A stretch of 64,000 nucleotides of DNA, taken from assembly GCF_015209965.1 (NCBI RefSeq), contig NZ_MU158689.1, forward strand, positions 1,945,662 to 2,009,661, written 5' to 3'. Below, in pieces: positions 54,241-63,513 of this stretch; position 1 is the stretch's first letter, and the number at the start of each line of letters is the position of its first letter. The DNA is from Sphingobacterium pedocola. GTDB lineage: Bacteria > Bacteroidota > Bacteroidia > Sphingobacteriales > Sphingobacteriaceae. A program made the position numbers and the translations under genes. Below the pieces are notes generated by a model. That model was not told the DNA's origin. It saw nothing but the letters and a program-made list of their open reading frames with translations, and ran no database searches.

Positions 54241-55980
54241 TTATTTCCAGTTAGGATTTTGTACTAAAATATCGTTTGATAAATTGATTTCCTCTGATGG
54301 TATAGGGTATAAATAGTCTTTGTTTTCATCAAAAACCCGATTAATATTCCGGTGCACAATAATGTTCCCTTTGTTTCCTTCCGTCAGTTCGATATCCGTG
54401 CCTACCTCCAAAAACAGCGAAGCCGGCGAGCTTGGTCTAGTTCCTTGGTACAAGCAGAGGTCTATTGAACCATTGTTATCCAAGTCGTAATTACCCAATC
54501 CTGCAAAATACATCCCTAGCATTGGTTTTTCGAATAATTTCCCCGCCTTCCAGCGCATTACATCGTAGTATCGATGGCCTTCCATCGCTAATTCCACGGC
54601 CCTTTCCCTCCTTATTTCAAGGATAACTCCCTTGTTTGTGCCCGATACATTGGTATACCCGGTTTCCGCGCTCCCCAGATAAGGATCAGGATTCGCATTC
54701 GCATTCAGCATATTAAGCCCCGGCATATTCACGCGGGCGCGCAACAGATTTATCGACTTATCGAGGTCAGCCTGCGTAAGTTCATCCAGTTCAGCCTTGG
54801 CTTCAGCAAGGTTTAAATAGATCTCTGCAATCCGGAAAACGGGTATATCGGTCTCGCTTTTATCAAAGGGATCCGCTGCAGTACCCATCGTGTACTTGAT
54901 CAAATGATATCCTGTTGTAGAATAGGATAAATTAGGGGCAACACGTACCGTAGAATTGATACGCGTATAACCCGGTGTACGGATCGTCTGTGCCAGTCTA
55001 GGATCGCGGTTTTGGGTCTCTTCCACAAATTCTTTCAGTTGGTAATTGGGCAAATCCGTAAACCTCCCACCAGAAGAAGTTAAGTAGCTATTTACCATCG
55101 TTTTTGAAAGACCTGGCCGTCCAGTGGTACTCGAATTCGTGTAATTTTGTACGTTGTGAAGCAGATTTAGCGATTCCTGGTAGTCCCTAGCCAGGATTAC
55201 TTCCTGCGAAGTGATATTCGTCGTAGCAAAAAGATCACGATAAGGCGTAGACCCTGTACGGTAAAGCGTGTAACCACCTTCGTCCATTAATCTCTCAGAA
55301 GCTTCTACACATAATCGCAAATAGTTGTCTGCATCAGCTACACTATGGTATTTACGAAATGTACCTTCAAAAAGCGTCGCCCTGGATTTCAAGGCCAGCG
55401 CCGCCCATTTATTGACCCGATAAACCTGCTTGTTAGCAGGAAGGTGTTCGATCGCATAATCCAAATCCCGGACGATGGAATCGATGATGAGACTTCTGGA
55501 ATCCCTCGGTTTAAAGAGCAATTCATCCGTCGATTCGATCACGGTATTAAACCAAGGCACTTCTCCAAAGCGTTTTAATTTTTCAAAATAGAAGTATGCT
55601 CTGAAGAACTTAGCCAGCGCATTATATTGGTTCCGAACGGTGACATCATCCGTCTGATGCGAATTTTGCAATAGGTAATTTACCCTACGCAACGCATCCC
55701 AAGACCATCCCGAACCTGTCGCTGGTATCATACGCTGACCCGACACCGCATCATTTAGTGGGCTAATGATTATCGCGTCCGCGTTATCACTGTAAATGTT
55801 CGGCCCTGTAAGCAAAATATCGGGGTAGAATTTGTTGCTATATAGCTCAAGCTCCTTTTCATTTGAGAAATACGTATCAGGTGACAAAGTTGCTAGTGGA
55901 GTTTTATTCAAATCACATGACGCCAGGAAGAAAAGACATCCTCCGAGGTACAACATGATGTAGCTTATTTTATTTTTCAT
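54241..55980 (-). CDS. SusD/RagB-family glycan-binding lipoprotein
   Basis: This 579-residue protein has a lipoprotein signal with LASC at residues 19-22, then the SusD start LNKTPLATLSPDTYFSNEKE. The TPR-like helices include LLQNSHQTDDVTVRNQYNAL and AKFFRAYFYFEKLKRFGEVP. Later family blocks are FRIAEIYLNLAEAKAELDEL and ILEIRRERAVELAMEGHRYY. It forms the lid of the SusC channel and binds oligosaccharide at the cell surface. It is 11 bases after susC. Confidence 0.94.
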   Translation of the reverse strand: MKNKISYIMLYLGGCLFFLASCDLNKTPLATLSPDTYFSNEKELELYSNKFYPDILLTGPNIYSDNADAIIISPLNDAVSGQRMIPATGSGWSWDALRRVNYLLQNSHQTDDVTVRNQYNALAKFFRAYFYFEKLKRFGEVPWFNTVIESTDELLFKPRDSRSLIIDSIVRDLDYAIEHLPANKQVYRVNKWAALALKSRATLFEGTFRKYHSVADADNYLRLCVEASERLMDEGGYTLYRTGSTPYRDLFATTNITSQEVILARDYQESLNLLHNVQNYTNSSTTGRPGLSKTMVNSYLTSSGGRFTDLPNYQLKEFVEETQNRDPRLAQTIRTPGYTRINSTVRVAPNLSYSTTGYHLIKYTMGTAADPFDKSETDIPVFRIAEIYLNLAEAKAELDELTQADLDKSINLLRARVNMPGLNMLNANANPDPYLGSAETGYTNVSGTNKGVILEIRRERAVELAMEGHRYYDVMRWKAGKLFEKPMLGMYFAGLGNYDLDNNGSIDLCLYQGTRPSSPASLFLEVGTDIELTEGNKGNIIVHRNINRVFDENKDYLYPIPSEEINLSNDILVQNPNWK

Positions 55981-55991
55981 GACTGCAATGA

Positions 55992-58900
55992 TTAAAGACT
56001 AATGTCCAAACCGAACATAAATGTTTTCGCCCAAGGATATGTCCTTGCGGTGCTTGTTGATACATTGTGTGAATTTAATGTCGACGCTTGCTCAGGGTCG
56101 ATATACCTGCTTTCAAGCTTTGTAAAAGTCAATAAATTCTCTCCGCTAAAATATACACGTAAGCGAGACAGGCCAGCTTTAGACGCTACCGAAGCGGGCA
56201 AGGAATATCCTACCGTTACATTTTTCAGGCGCAGATACATCAAATTCTGTACGTACTTTGTATTGGCGACGCCCAGCGAGCGGTTGGTATTATTAAGCGC
56301 GACGTAACCGCGGGGCCTTGGAAAATAGGCATCGGGATTGTCCTCGCTCCACACCTTACTTAAAAAATCCGAAGCAACAAAGCTCGAATATGGTCTAGAA
56401 TATGGCCCCCAAAATTGGGACGCATCCGTTCCTGGATACCAATGCTGCCTTCCGATCCCGTGTACGAACACGGAAAGATCGATATTATTCCAATCTCCAC
56501 CGAGGTTCACGTTAAAATTATACCGCGGCAATGCGTTTCCGATAATTCTCCGGTCTCCGGGATTATCCAATGTATTATCGCCGCGTGAAATGATTTTATC
56601 TCCGTTTAAATCCTCAAACTTCAGATCGCCGGCACGTAGACCCTGATCCACCGCCGATGAATTAATAATCGTGTTTACCGCGCGCTGATCCACGTCATAA
56701 TTTGCTGCCTCTTCGTCCGATTTAAAAAAGCCGTTCACTTCATAGCCCCATATCGCACCCAGATCCTGTCCTTCATAAAAATTCGCTAAATTTTTGTTCG
56801 GATTGTCAAACCGTGTAATCTTGGTCGTATTATCCCCCATACCTGCGCCGATAAAATAGTTAAAATCTTTATGTCCGAGCTGAATTCTATCTTTCCAGTT
56901 TAGGCTAAATTCCCAGCCTTTGGTCATCAGATCAGATGCATTTTCTCTTGGTATATCGGCGCCATAATATGCCGGTATTGTTTTCCCTGCTGTAAGCATG
57001 TTCAATGTTTCGCGCCAATAGATATCACCGGTAAATGAAAATCTAGATTTGAATAGGGCTACATCCAAACCAAAATTCGTTGTATTAACCGTCTCCCAGG
57101 TCAGTGCGCTCGAGTTTGGTGCGCTCTCGGTTGCAAACGGAGCCCGTGCCCCCTCTCCAAATGAGTATTCCAAATTACCGCCTGCATTAATTGTCTGCAG
57201 GTAGTCATAGTATCCAACCTGCTGGTTGCCCAAGGAGCCATAGGATGCCCTGATCTTAAATCCATTTAGAACTTGTTGATCAATAGCTTGGAAAAAGTCT
57301 TCCTGATCTAACCGCCAGCCCGCAGAAAAAGAGGGGAAGAATCCAAACCGGTTTCCTTCGGAAAATCGAGAGGTCCCGTCATAGCGTCCAGCAGCTTCAA
57401 ACAGGTACTTGTCTTTATACCCATAATTTGCGCGGTAAAAGGTTCCAAATATGGCGTATTCATTCTGTCCGCCATTGATTTCCAATACATCCCCTGTGGC
57501 AATCTCGAAATCGTCCAGCTGTGTACTCAGTAAGCCATCACGCGCCACTTTAATATCCTTTAGGTACTTGGTCTCGTAGTTATAACCTCCCATCAATTTT
57601 AAGTCGTGTGCACCATTGATCCTTGTCTCATAGGTGGCGTACGTATTTACGGCTTGGTATTCATGGTTCGTTTGGATTTCGTACAGCCTATTGTTACCTA
57701 TTCCGGAGACGATATTTAATACTTCGCCCGGATATTTTGAATATTCCACATTTGCCGACCGATTCATTGTTTGGTAGTTGTAATGAATAAACCGGTAGCT
57801 GGATCGGAGCTCAAAACCCTTAAATGGGTGGATCACCGCCTCGATTGTTGGCGAGAATTCGCCCACCTTATCCATGTTTCGATGTAAGCCCTGAGAAAGC
57901 ATAGCGGAATAACCGTCCATCACGTTGTAGTTGCTTATTGACGTACCGTATACATAGGTACCGTCCGGGTTTACCGGTACGATACTGGCCAGCGCATGAT
58001 TTGATGAATTATCGAACGTTTTTTCTACACCACCCGGTCCGGGATATGCGTAGGCAGACTTAAAATAAGAGATGTTGGTATTTACATCCAACCATTTGTT
58101 AACGTTAAAATCTACCTTTGACCGCATATTGTATCGGGTAATATTGTCCGTATTCTGGCGAAAGATACCATCCTGCTTGTATAGATTACCCGACAGACTA
58201 TATTGGATCTTATCCGAACTTCCATTCAGACTGATATTGTGCGTCTGCATTGGTCTGCGCAGGTTGTACAAGTGATTATACCAATCCGTATTACCATAAT
58301 ATACATAGCTATCCCGTCCGTCTCTATTTTCGACCACTACCCAGGGCCGTTCGGGATTTTCTGTTTTATCGTTTCTTCTGATCCACAATTGGTACATATC
58401 ATCATCTGTGTAGCGTGTATAGTTGGAGCCCGCATAGTTCGAAAAAAACAGATCATTGATCGCGGCAGAATAAAAGCCTCTCGTTTCATAATCCGTATCC
58501 GTGGTAGACGCACTGATGGAGGTCTGTCCAGCATAAGAGATCGAAGCCCCGCCTTTTTTACCGCTCTTGGTCGTAACCAATATCACACCATACGAAGCCC
58601 TTGCGCCGTACACGGCAGCCGAAGAAGCATCCTTCAGTACAGTTACCGATTCCACATCGCTGGGATTGATGCGATTAATATCCCCCTCAAAACCGTCGAT
58701 AATCACCAGCGGCGAGGCATTGTTCGAAATCGAATTCACACCGCGGATATTAAAACTCCCCGTTGCACCCGGTCTACCTGTCTCGAACCGCACTTGCAGA
58801 TTAGGAACGGTACCTTGCAACAGCGAGGACACATTGGCCGCCGGCCTACTTTGCAAAAGTTTGGAATCCACAACAGTGGTTGCCCCCGTTAAGTTTTCTT

Positions 58901-59585
58901 TTCTTTGCGTACCATAGCCCACCACCACGACATTGTCTATTTCAGCTATAGCGAGTTGCATGCTAACCACAACATTATTTTCATCACCGACTTTCATCTC
59001 CCTCTTTTCATACCCCAAAGAAGTAAATTGTAGTGTAGGATCATTTCCCTGCACGACCATTGAAAAATGACCTGTGTCGTTGGTGATAGCTACGCTTTGG
59101 TATCCGATCTCCCTTACTGTGACGCCCGACAAGGGATTACCGCCGACATCAGATACTGTACCCGATATACGACGCTCCTGCTCTACTTGAGCCGAAAGCT
59201 CCGTTGGGGACCTACGTTTCATTTTTGATAGGATAATATTCTTATCTACTATCTTGTAATCCAGCTGGTATTTATTTGATAGATCCTTCATTACCTCTTC
59301 TACCTTAGCTTTTTTATAAGCTACACGGATTGCCTGACTATCAGGAACTACCGATTCATTATAAAAGACGTTATACCCAGTCTGGCGCTGCAGTTCGTTA
59401 AAGAGTTGCGCCATGTTAAGATTATTCCGTTTTAATGTAAAGGTTTGGCCGAATGTACTTGCGCAAAGCTGCAGATTGGCTACCAAAAATAAAGGAATAG
59501 TTAATGACAATTTCATTAAAATTGTGATTTTATGTGGAAAACACCGTCGTTGCAGTAAATACTTCCACGTTTTTTTTTCATACAT
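55992..59585 (-). CDS. SusC/RagA-family TonB-dependent transporter with STN domain
   Basis: This 1197-residue protein starts with a signal peptide inside the first 47 residues (LTIPLFLVANLQLCASTFGQ). Residues about 50-118 form a secretin/TonB N-terminal (STN) domain, the part that contacts FecR. A carboxypeptidase-like domain follows (RISGTVSDVGGNPLSGVTV) with a plug (VVGYGTQRKENLTGATTV, LVIIDGFEGDINRINPSDVE). The rest is a 22-strand barrel ending TYPWAKTFMFGLDISL. It imports an oligosaccharide. The STN domain plus the upstream fecR and sigma genes show substrate-linked transcriptional signalling. An inner ATG (MKLSLT, residue 24) is a possible start. Confidence 0.94.
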   Translation of the reverse strand: MYEKKTWKYLLQRRCFPHKITILMKLSLTIPLFLVANLQLCASTFGQTFTLKRNNLNMAQLFNELQRQTGYNVFYNESVVPDSQAIRVAYKKAKVEEVMKDLSNKYQLDYKIVDKNIILSKMKRRSPTELSAQVEQERRISGTVSDVGGNPLSGVTVREIGYQSVAITNDTGHFSMVVQGNDPTLQFTSLGYEKREMKVGDENNVVVSMQLAIAEIDNVVVVGYGTQRKENLTGATTVVDSKLLQSRPAANVSSLLQGTVPNLQVRFETGRPGATGSFNIRGVNSISNNASPLVIIDGFEGDINRINPSDVESVTVLKDASSAAVYGARASYGVILVTTKSGKKGGASISYAGQTSISASTTDTDYETRGFYSAAINDLFFSNYAGSNYTRYTDDDMYQLWIRRNDKTENPERPWVVVENRDGRDSYVYYGNTDWYNHLYNLRRPMQTHNISLNGSSDKIQYSLSGNLYKQDGIFRQNTDNITRYNMRSKVDFNVNKWLDVNTNISYFKSAYAYPGPGGVEKTFDNSSNHALASIVPVNPDGTYVYGTSISNYNVMDGYSAMLSQGLHRNMDKVGEFSPTIEAVIHPFKGFELRSSYRFIHYNYQTMNRSANVEYSKYPGEVLNIVSGIGNNRLYEIQTNHEYQAVNTYATYETRINGAHDLKLMGGYNYETKYLKDIKVARDGLLSTQLDDFEIATGDVLEINGGQNEYAIFGTFYRANYGYKDKYLFEAAGRYDGTSRFSEGNRFGFFPSFSAGWRLDQEDFFQAIDQQVLNGFKIRASYGSLGNQQVGYYDYLQTINAGGNLEYSFGEGARAPFATESAPNSSALTWETVNTTNFGLDVALFKSRFSFTGDIYWRETLNMLTAGKTIPAYYGADIPRENASDLMTKGWEFSLNWKDRIQLGHKDFNYFIGAGMGDNTTKITRFDNPNKNLANFYEGQDLGAIWGYEVNGFFKSDEEAANYDVDQRAVNTIINSSAVDQGLRAGDLKFEDLNGDKIISRGDNTLDNPGDRRIIGNALPRYNFNVNLGGDWNNIDLSVFVHGIGRQHWYPGTDASQFWGPYSRPYSSFVASDFLSKVWSEDNPDAYFPRPRGYVALNNTNRSLGVANTKYVQNLMYLRLKNVTVGYSLPASVASKAGLSRLRVYFSGENLLTFTKLESRYIDPEQASTLNSHNVSTSTARTYPWAKTFMFGLDISL

Positions 59586-59701
59586 TTGTAGTTGATTGAT
59601 TATTAATTATTAACAGGTTATTTTCAATCCTAGGTCAAATTGACAAAAGCAGGGGCGGTCGCAACGCTCCTGTATTTTTGCATCTTTGATTTATTTTAAT
59701 A

Positions 59702-60919
59702 TTATTCTAGTACCAGCACCCTCCTTCCTTCGATTTTAAAGTGTATGGTTTCCGTTAGTTCTATTGTTCTGAGCAGTTTATGTATATCTTCGAAACGCGA
59801 CAGCGTACCCGTAAAATAAGTGTCTTCAAAGTCACCTTTAAATACGACCTCAACATCATACCATCGGGCTATGCTTTCCAGCACTTCATGGATAGATGCT
59901 CTCTGAAAGGCAAAGTTCCCCTTCGTCCAGGCCATGGCATATAAGGGATCCACGTCATGCACTTCAAAAGCATGATCATTAAATATGGATTGCTGGTTAG
60001 GTTTTAAGATTACAGGTTGGTGTCCATCCGTCAGCGACTCCAAGCTTACTTTCCCTTCTATCAGCGTTGTTTTTACGTATTTGTCATAGCTATTGATATT
60101 GAATTCCGTACCTAGCACCTGTAGTCTTTGGTTGCCTGCATGCACGACAAAAGGAATAGATTTACCATCTCTATGACTTTTAGCCACATCAAAATACCCC
60201 TCACCCACCAGTTCGACGATGCGTTCATCGTCTTCAAAATAGACCGGATATTTAAGACTACTTTCTGCATTCAGCGATACCTGCGTACCATCAGGAAGTG
60301 CTATTCTGTATTGCCCTCCTTTTGGCGTTACAATGGTATTGTATACGGTTTGTTGTATAGGTTTGTCTTGTTTGTCATATTGGTAGTACACCTCGCCGTC
60401 TTTACTTTTCACGATCGAAAATCCTTCCCGATAAATTACCGTATCACCTTGAATCTGGTCAAGATTGACTATCGTGCCATCTTCCAGAAGGATGTGGGCC
60501 TTATCTCCACCTGGCGTAATAGCTAAATGTAATTGTGCGGATTCATCTGGTGTTACTGACCTATCTGGTCCAAACATATAATAAATGGAGGGTACTAAGA
60601 GCAGCAGGACAACAGCGGCCGCAGCAGCCCAAGACCAGGCTCTAAATGGTATTATTTTATGGGGGTTAGGTTTTGAACCGATTTGTTTTGCGATACGCGG
60701 GTCGTTTACAATACGGCGTAAAAGCTGGTCTTTTCCTGCCTTTAACGCATCATCTACCGTTACTTCATCGAGTTCGTCATAGACATCTTCTAATAGCGCC
60801 TGCTTTGTATGATTTGATAACAGTTCTTTGAGGATCTCGAGTTCCTCGGCGGTACACTTGCCCTGGTGGTATCTTTCTATTATTTCTTTGACCCGATGTT
60901 GATTACGCATAGTAGACAT
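59702..60919 (-). CDS. FecR-type anti-sigma factor
   Basis: This 405-residue protein has an N-terminal cytoplasmic helical part (RVKEIIERYHQGKCTAEELE), one membrane helix (WSWAAAAAVVLLLLVPSIYY, about residues 90-110), a periplasmic FecR domain (VTPKGGQYRIALPDGTQVSL, LVGEGYFDVAK, LGTEFNINSYD) and a C-terminal STN-like DUF4974 domain (SIHEVLESIARWYDVEVVF). It restrains the sigma factor encoded 45 bases upstream until the SusC STN domain signals substrate. Confidence 0.93.
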   Translation of the reverse strand: MSTMRNQHRVKEIIERYHQGKCTAEELEILKELLSNHTKQALLEDVYDELDEVTVDDALKAGKDQLLRRIVNDPRIAKQIGSKPNPHKIIPFRAWSWAAAAAVVLLLLVPSIYYMFGPDRSVTPDESAQLHLAITPGGDKAHILLEDGTIVNLDQIQGDTVIYREGFSIVKSKDGEVYYQYDKQDKPIQQTVYNTIVTPKGGQYRIALPDGTQVSLNAESSLKYPVYFEDDERIVELVGEGYFDVAKSHRDGKSIPFVVHAGNQRLQVLGTEFNINSYDKYVKTTLIEGKVSLESLTDGHQPVILKPNQQSIFNDHAFEVHDVDPLYAMAWTKGNFAFQRASIHEVLESIARWYDVEVVFKGDFEDTYFTGTLSRFEDIHKLLRTIELTETIHFKIEGRRVLVLE

Positions 60920-60964
60920 TTGCTTCTATCTATATACACGTTTTGAACATCAAATCGTACTAGC

Positions 60965-61549
60965 TCAAAATAAATTTTTTAATATAAAAAGTAACACAAT
61001 CAGGTTACTGAGCTTAAAACGCACTATTTTCGTAGCGCTAGCGATGTGATTACGCACTGTATTTTTTGACAAACCGATATCGCGTGCTATTTCATCGTAA
61101 GATTTGTCTTCAAATTTATTCATTTTATAGACTAGTCGCTGTTGTTTCGGCAATTGCTCGATCACCTGCGTCAACATCTTATTCAAGTCTTTGGCGTCGA
61201 TGTTGTGTTGGCATTCATCCGTCTGCTCCTTCCAATCAAGCGAGAATTGTTCTTGAAATTGTGTTTTGATCACTTGTTTCCTAAAGTGAGAAATAGCTAA
61301 TCTTTTGGTGACGACATAGATATAAGGATAAATACCCGCTGCATCGATCAGCTTCGTCTTATTCAGAAATAGCTGAACAAACGCTTCGTGGACAATATCT
61401 TCCGTAGCTTCCATATCCCGGCATAGCCGATATACTTTCTGAACGATCACATCGTAGTAACGACTATAAATCTCTTCAAAGATGTGTTCATCGCCCGATT
61501 GAAAACGTAAAAATTCATCTGATGACAACTGATTTTCAATAAATTTCAT
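60965..61549 (-). CDS. ECF RNA polymerase sigma factor
   Basis: This 194-residue protein has region 2 (HIFEEIYSRYYDVIVQKVYR, AEDIVHEAF-like ATEDIVHEAFVQLF) and region 4 (QLPKQQRLVYKMNKFEDKSY, DEIARDIGLSKNTVRNHIAS). It belongs to the Bacteroidota FecI-like group and ends with a hydrophobic LSNLIVLLFILKNLF tail. It presumably activates the downstream susC-susD-NAGPA genes. No typical housekeeping box was recognised upstream in the short gap. Confidence 0.93.
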   Translation of the reverse strand: MKFIENQLSSDEFLRFQSGDEHIFEEIYSRYYDVIVQKVYRLCRDMEATEDIVHEAFVQLFLNKTKLIDAAGIYPYIYVVTKRLAISHFRKQVIKTQFQEQFSLDWKEQTDECQHNIDAKDLNKMLTQVIEQLPKQQRLVYKMNKFEDKSYDEIARDIGLSKNTVRNHIASATKIVRFKLSNLIVLLFILKNLF

Positions 61550-61723
61550 CTATAAATCTTTGATCGGGTAAATATATTAGTCCAATTTTAACCTAATGTT
61601 AAGGATAAATAAAATTTTCAAAGTTTGCGTCATATCAAAATTAGAACTGGTTAAACGAAGATAATCAAAATAATATGATTTCCATCAATCTGTCGTTAAA
61701 CCCATTCGTTCTTATCACAAAAT

Positions 61724-61747
61724 CGCCCTACCTTTTACAGTAGGGCG
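61724..61747 (-). terminator. Terminator of the DUF5675 cassette
   Basis: CGCCCTAC and GTAGGGCG form an 8-bp stem around an 8-base loop, flanked on the minus strand by ATTTTGT. It lies 12 bases after the last minus-strand gene of the cassette. Confidence 0.7.
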
Positions 61748-61759
61748 TTATGATTTTGG

Positions 61760-61927
61760 CTAGCGCCTCTTTTTTCGCGGCAGTAATCTCGACAGCAAGT
61801 AGCTTACCACTGTGCCGACCGCAGCGAGTATGATCGTCTGGATCAAATCCGTCCAGGGGATTAAGCCCATGATGCTGCAACAACTCCCGCCCAATACTGG
61901 AAACCAACCGCCGCCATGGCTATTCAT
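61760..61927 (-). CDS. Very small membrane protein of the DUF5675 cassette
   Basis: The ATG at 61927 overlaps the previous stop by eight bases (ATGAATAG) and is preferred to the longer frame from 61987. The 55-residue product begins MNSHGGGWFPVLGGSCCSIM, has one membrane helix (IQTIILAAVGTVVSYLLSRL) and ends in a strongly basic PRKKRR tail. One helix with a positive tail is compatible with a small holin or anchor, but no homology is claimed. Confidence 0.6.
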   Translation of the reverse strand: MNSHGGGWFPVLGGSCCSIMGLIPWTDLIQTIILAAVGTVVSYLLSRLLPRKKRR

Positions 61928-62180
61928 CGCGTTCCTCCTCTTTATCGGTTTCCTTTTCATTTTCTTCGCCAACATCGATGGAACCAATAATCACTTTTTC
62001 GCTTTTATCCTGTTGGTCTTCGCCTTCTGTATCGCGCTTTTCCTCATCGAGGACTGATTCCAAGATTCCGAGCCCGACGGCTACGTATTTTACGATATTG
62101 AGCGCCTTACCCGGCAATTTAATTGGAGCCAGCAGTACCACCTGTAGTGCCCGGCTGATTTTCTTTATAATGTTTTTCAT
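61920..62180 (-). CDS. Small membrane-associated protein with acidic tail
   Basis: This 86-residue protein has an amphipathic/basic N-terminus (MKNIIKKISRALQVVLLAPI), a hydrophobic KYVAVGLGILESVL stretch, then about 40 highly charged residues, mostly Glu, Asp and Lys. It starts two bases after the DUF5675 stop and overlaps the next small gene by eight bases. Tight packing indicates one translational unit. No family was recognised. Confidence 0.6.
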   Translation of the reverse strand: MKNIIKKISRALQVVLLAPIKLPGKALNIVKYVAVGLGILESVLDEEKRDTEGEDQQDKSEKVIIGSIDVGEENEKETDKEEERDE

Positions 62181-62182
62181 TT

Positions 62183-62620
62183 CTACTTTGCGGATTCGCG
62201 AATTTGCCTATCTGCGTATTCGCCTATTACCAAAAACACTTCTGCTTCCATATCCCATAGGCTGTACACCAGTTCTTTCAACTTCTCGAGTGCCTTACGG
62301 CTGTGGTCGCCTGTACCTTCCCCCGTGAGCGTCGTAACCGGAGCGATGCAGCCATGTAACTCTTTCATCGCGTTATTGGCTGGATGGATCAGGATCGCTT
62401 CGCGCCCCAGAACAGCAGGGATTCCGATCTGCTCCCCGTGCTTATAGTACTTTGTCTTCTGCAGTTTGTATCTTCCTTCGGGGATGCAGCTCAGCCTTTG
62501 TGTATTGTTCCGCCATGGCAATTCGATCGTATGGCAAATTTGTTCACCTTTATAGGTGATGGTTCCGTTCGTTCCCTTCTCTCCGTATGTCCGTCGGAGA
62601 TAGAGTGTGTGTGTATTCAT
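62183..62620 (-). CDS. DUF5675-type protein with L,D-transpeptidase-like motif
   Basis: This 145-residue protein has YLRRTYGEKGTNGTITYKGE, HTIELPWRNNTQRLSCIPEG, RYKLQKTKYYKHGEQIGIPA and the segment ILIHPANNAMKELHGCIAPV. The order His-Pro-x-Asn...His-Gly-Cys recalls the catalytic HxN...GC region of YkuD L,D-transpeptidases, but assignment to DUF5675 is more direct. Genes of this family are frequent in phage and mobile regions, and a role in peptidoglycan processing or lysis is a guess. It is the first gene of a three-gene run. Confidence 0.75.
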   Translation of the reverse strand: MNTHTLYLRRTYGEKGTNGTITYKGEQICHTIELPWRNNTQRLSCIPEGRYKLQKTKYYKHGEQIGIPAVLGREAILIHPANNAMKELHGCIAPVTTLTGEGTGDHSRKALEKLKELVYSLWDMEAEVFLVIGEYADRQIRESAK

Positions 62621-62623
62621 TTA

Positions 62624-62651
62624 GTATTAAGTATTGAGTAGTGAGTATTAA
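62624..62651. repeat. Heptad tandem repeat (GTATTAA type)
   Basis: Four consecutive 7-base units, GTATTAA, GTATTGA, GTAGTGA and GTATTAA, lie directly upstream (minus strand) of the DUF5675 start codon. A related 7-base periodicity occurs at 62731-62765. Confidence 0.75.
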
Positions 62652-62730
62652 GACCTAGCTATAGGTTGAGATCTGGAAGCCGGAACCAGGTAACCGAATC
62701 CAGCTACCTGATTCCCTGCTTCTAGACACC

Positions 62731-62765
62731 AGTCACTGATCACCAGTTACTAGTCACTAATCAGT
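62731..62765. repeat. Heptad repeat (AGTCACT type)
   Basis: Five successive 7-base units, AGTCACT, GATCACC, AGTTACT, AGTCACT and AATCAGT, lie in the gap between the conserved unknown gene at 62798 and the DUF5675 gene. The units are degenerate but the period is kept. Confidence 0.6.
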
Positions 62766-62797
62766 AGCCACCTAACTCCCGGTCATGCTAACCTAGG

Positions 62798-63388
62798 CTA
62801 TGGCTCCATGTCCTCACCGTATGCTTTGATCACCGTTGTAATGTTTTTCGGTGTATCCAGCATGGTGATCCGATAGATCACATTTTCATAGTCTGCGTTT
62901 GCCACAGTAGCCGTATAGCTCCACTCGACGTTATCGGCATCGAGGGGAACTGCCAGTCCGGATTCGATCAGGACTTCACTTTGATCCAGGATCTCGATAT
63001 TGATCTCTGTGACCTTCATGATATCTTTGATCAGGAAATTGAGCTCATCGCCTACCGCGCCTTTGTAGTTGATGTCGTTGAGCCGGCGCACCTGGGGAGC
63101 CGTAAAATAGTCCTTGAATGCTACGTTGTATGCCGACTGGTTGATGTTCGCTTTTGCGGCATACGCAGCTTTCAGCTCCTCGTCCTTGATCGCCTTCTTT
63201 GCATATAGTGATGCATCCAAGAAGCGGTTCTGCACTCTCAGCTGCTTTTCGCTAACCGGTCTGTCGACCGCTGCGGCTCTGGGTCTTTTTGCGATAATCG
63301 TCTGATCGCCTTTTTGACGGAAGACTAGATTTCTTCCTACTTTACCTGATGCTCCCTGCATCACCACATTGTCTTTTGACTTTGCCAT
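62798..63388 (-). CDS. Conserved hypothetical protein of the DUF5675 neighbourhood
   Basis: This 196-residue protein starts MAKSKDNVVMQGASGKVGRN, a short Gly/Lys-rich motif followed by LVFRQKGDQTIIAKRPRAAA. A helical middle (YAKKAIKDEELKAAYAAKAN) leads into a beta-rich C-terminus (VEWSYTATVANADYENVIYR). The N-terminal GxxGKVGxxVxxxxxGxxxxR pattern resembles DUF6266-like Bacteroidota proteins, but this is weak. It is transcribed in the same direction as the DUF5675 genes, 177 bases upstream. Confidence 0.65.
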   Translation of the reverse strand: MAKSKDNVVMQGASGKVGRNLVFRQKGDQTIIAKRPRAAAVDRPVSEKQLRVQNRFLDASLYAKKAIKDEELKAAYAAKANINQSAYNVAFKDYFTAPQVRRLNDINYKGAVGDELNFLIKDIMKVTEINIEILDQSEVLIESGLAVPLDADNVEWSYTATVANADYENVIYRITMLDTPKNITTVIKAYGEDMEP

Positions 63389-63513
63389 TTTTTTAGTTTT
63401 TATTACTGTTAAAAAATTTGTTCAGATAAGCTTTTCGGGGTACCCTTTCGATCGGCTTACTGAAACAAAGGTTTATAAAATATTTCATAAATAAATGACA
63501 ATCAACTTATTGT

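Noticed and set aside
58203..58892. 229-codon plus-strand open frame inside susC
   Set aside because: It is fully antisense to a strongly supported TonB-dependent transporter, has no recognisable motif and follows from that gene's codon bias.
61550..61759. Possible extra gene between the sigma factor and the DUF5675 cassette
   Set aside because: No frame longer than background and no start signals; the stretch holds only an AT-rich promoter area and a terminator hairpin.
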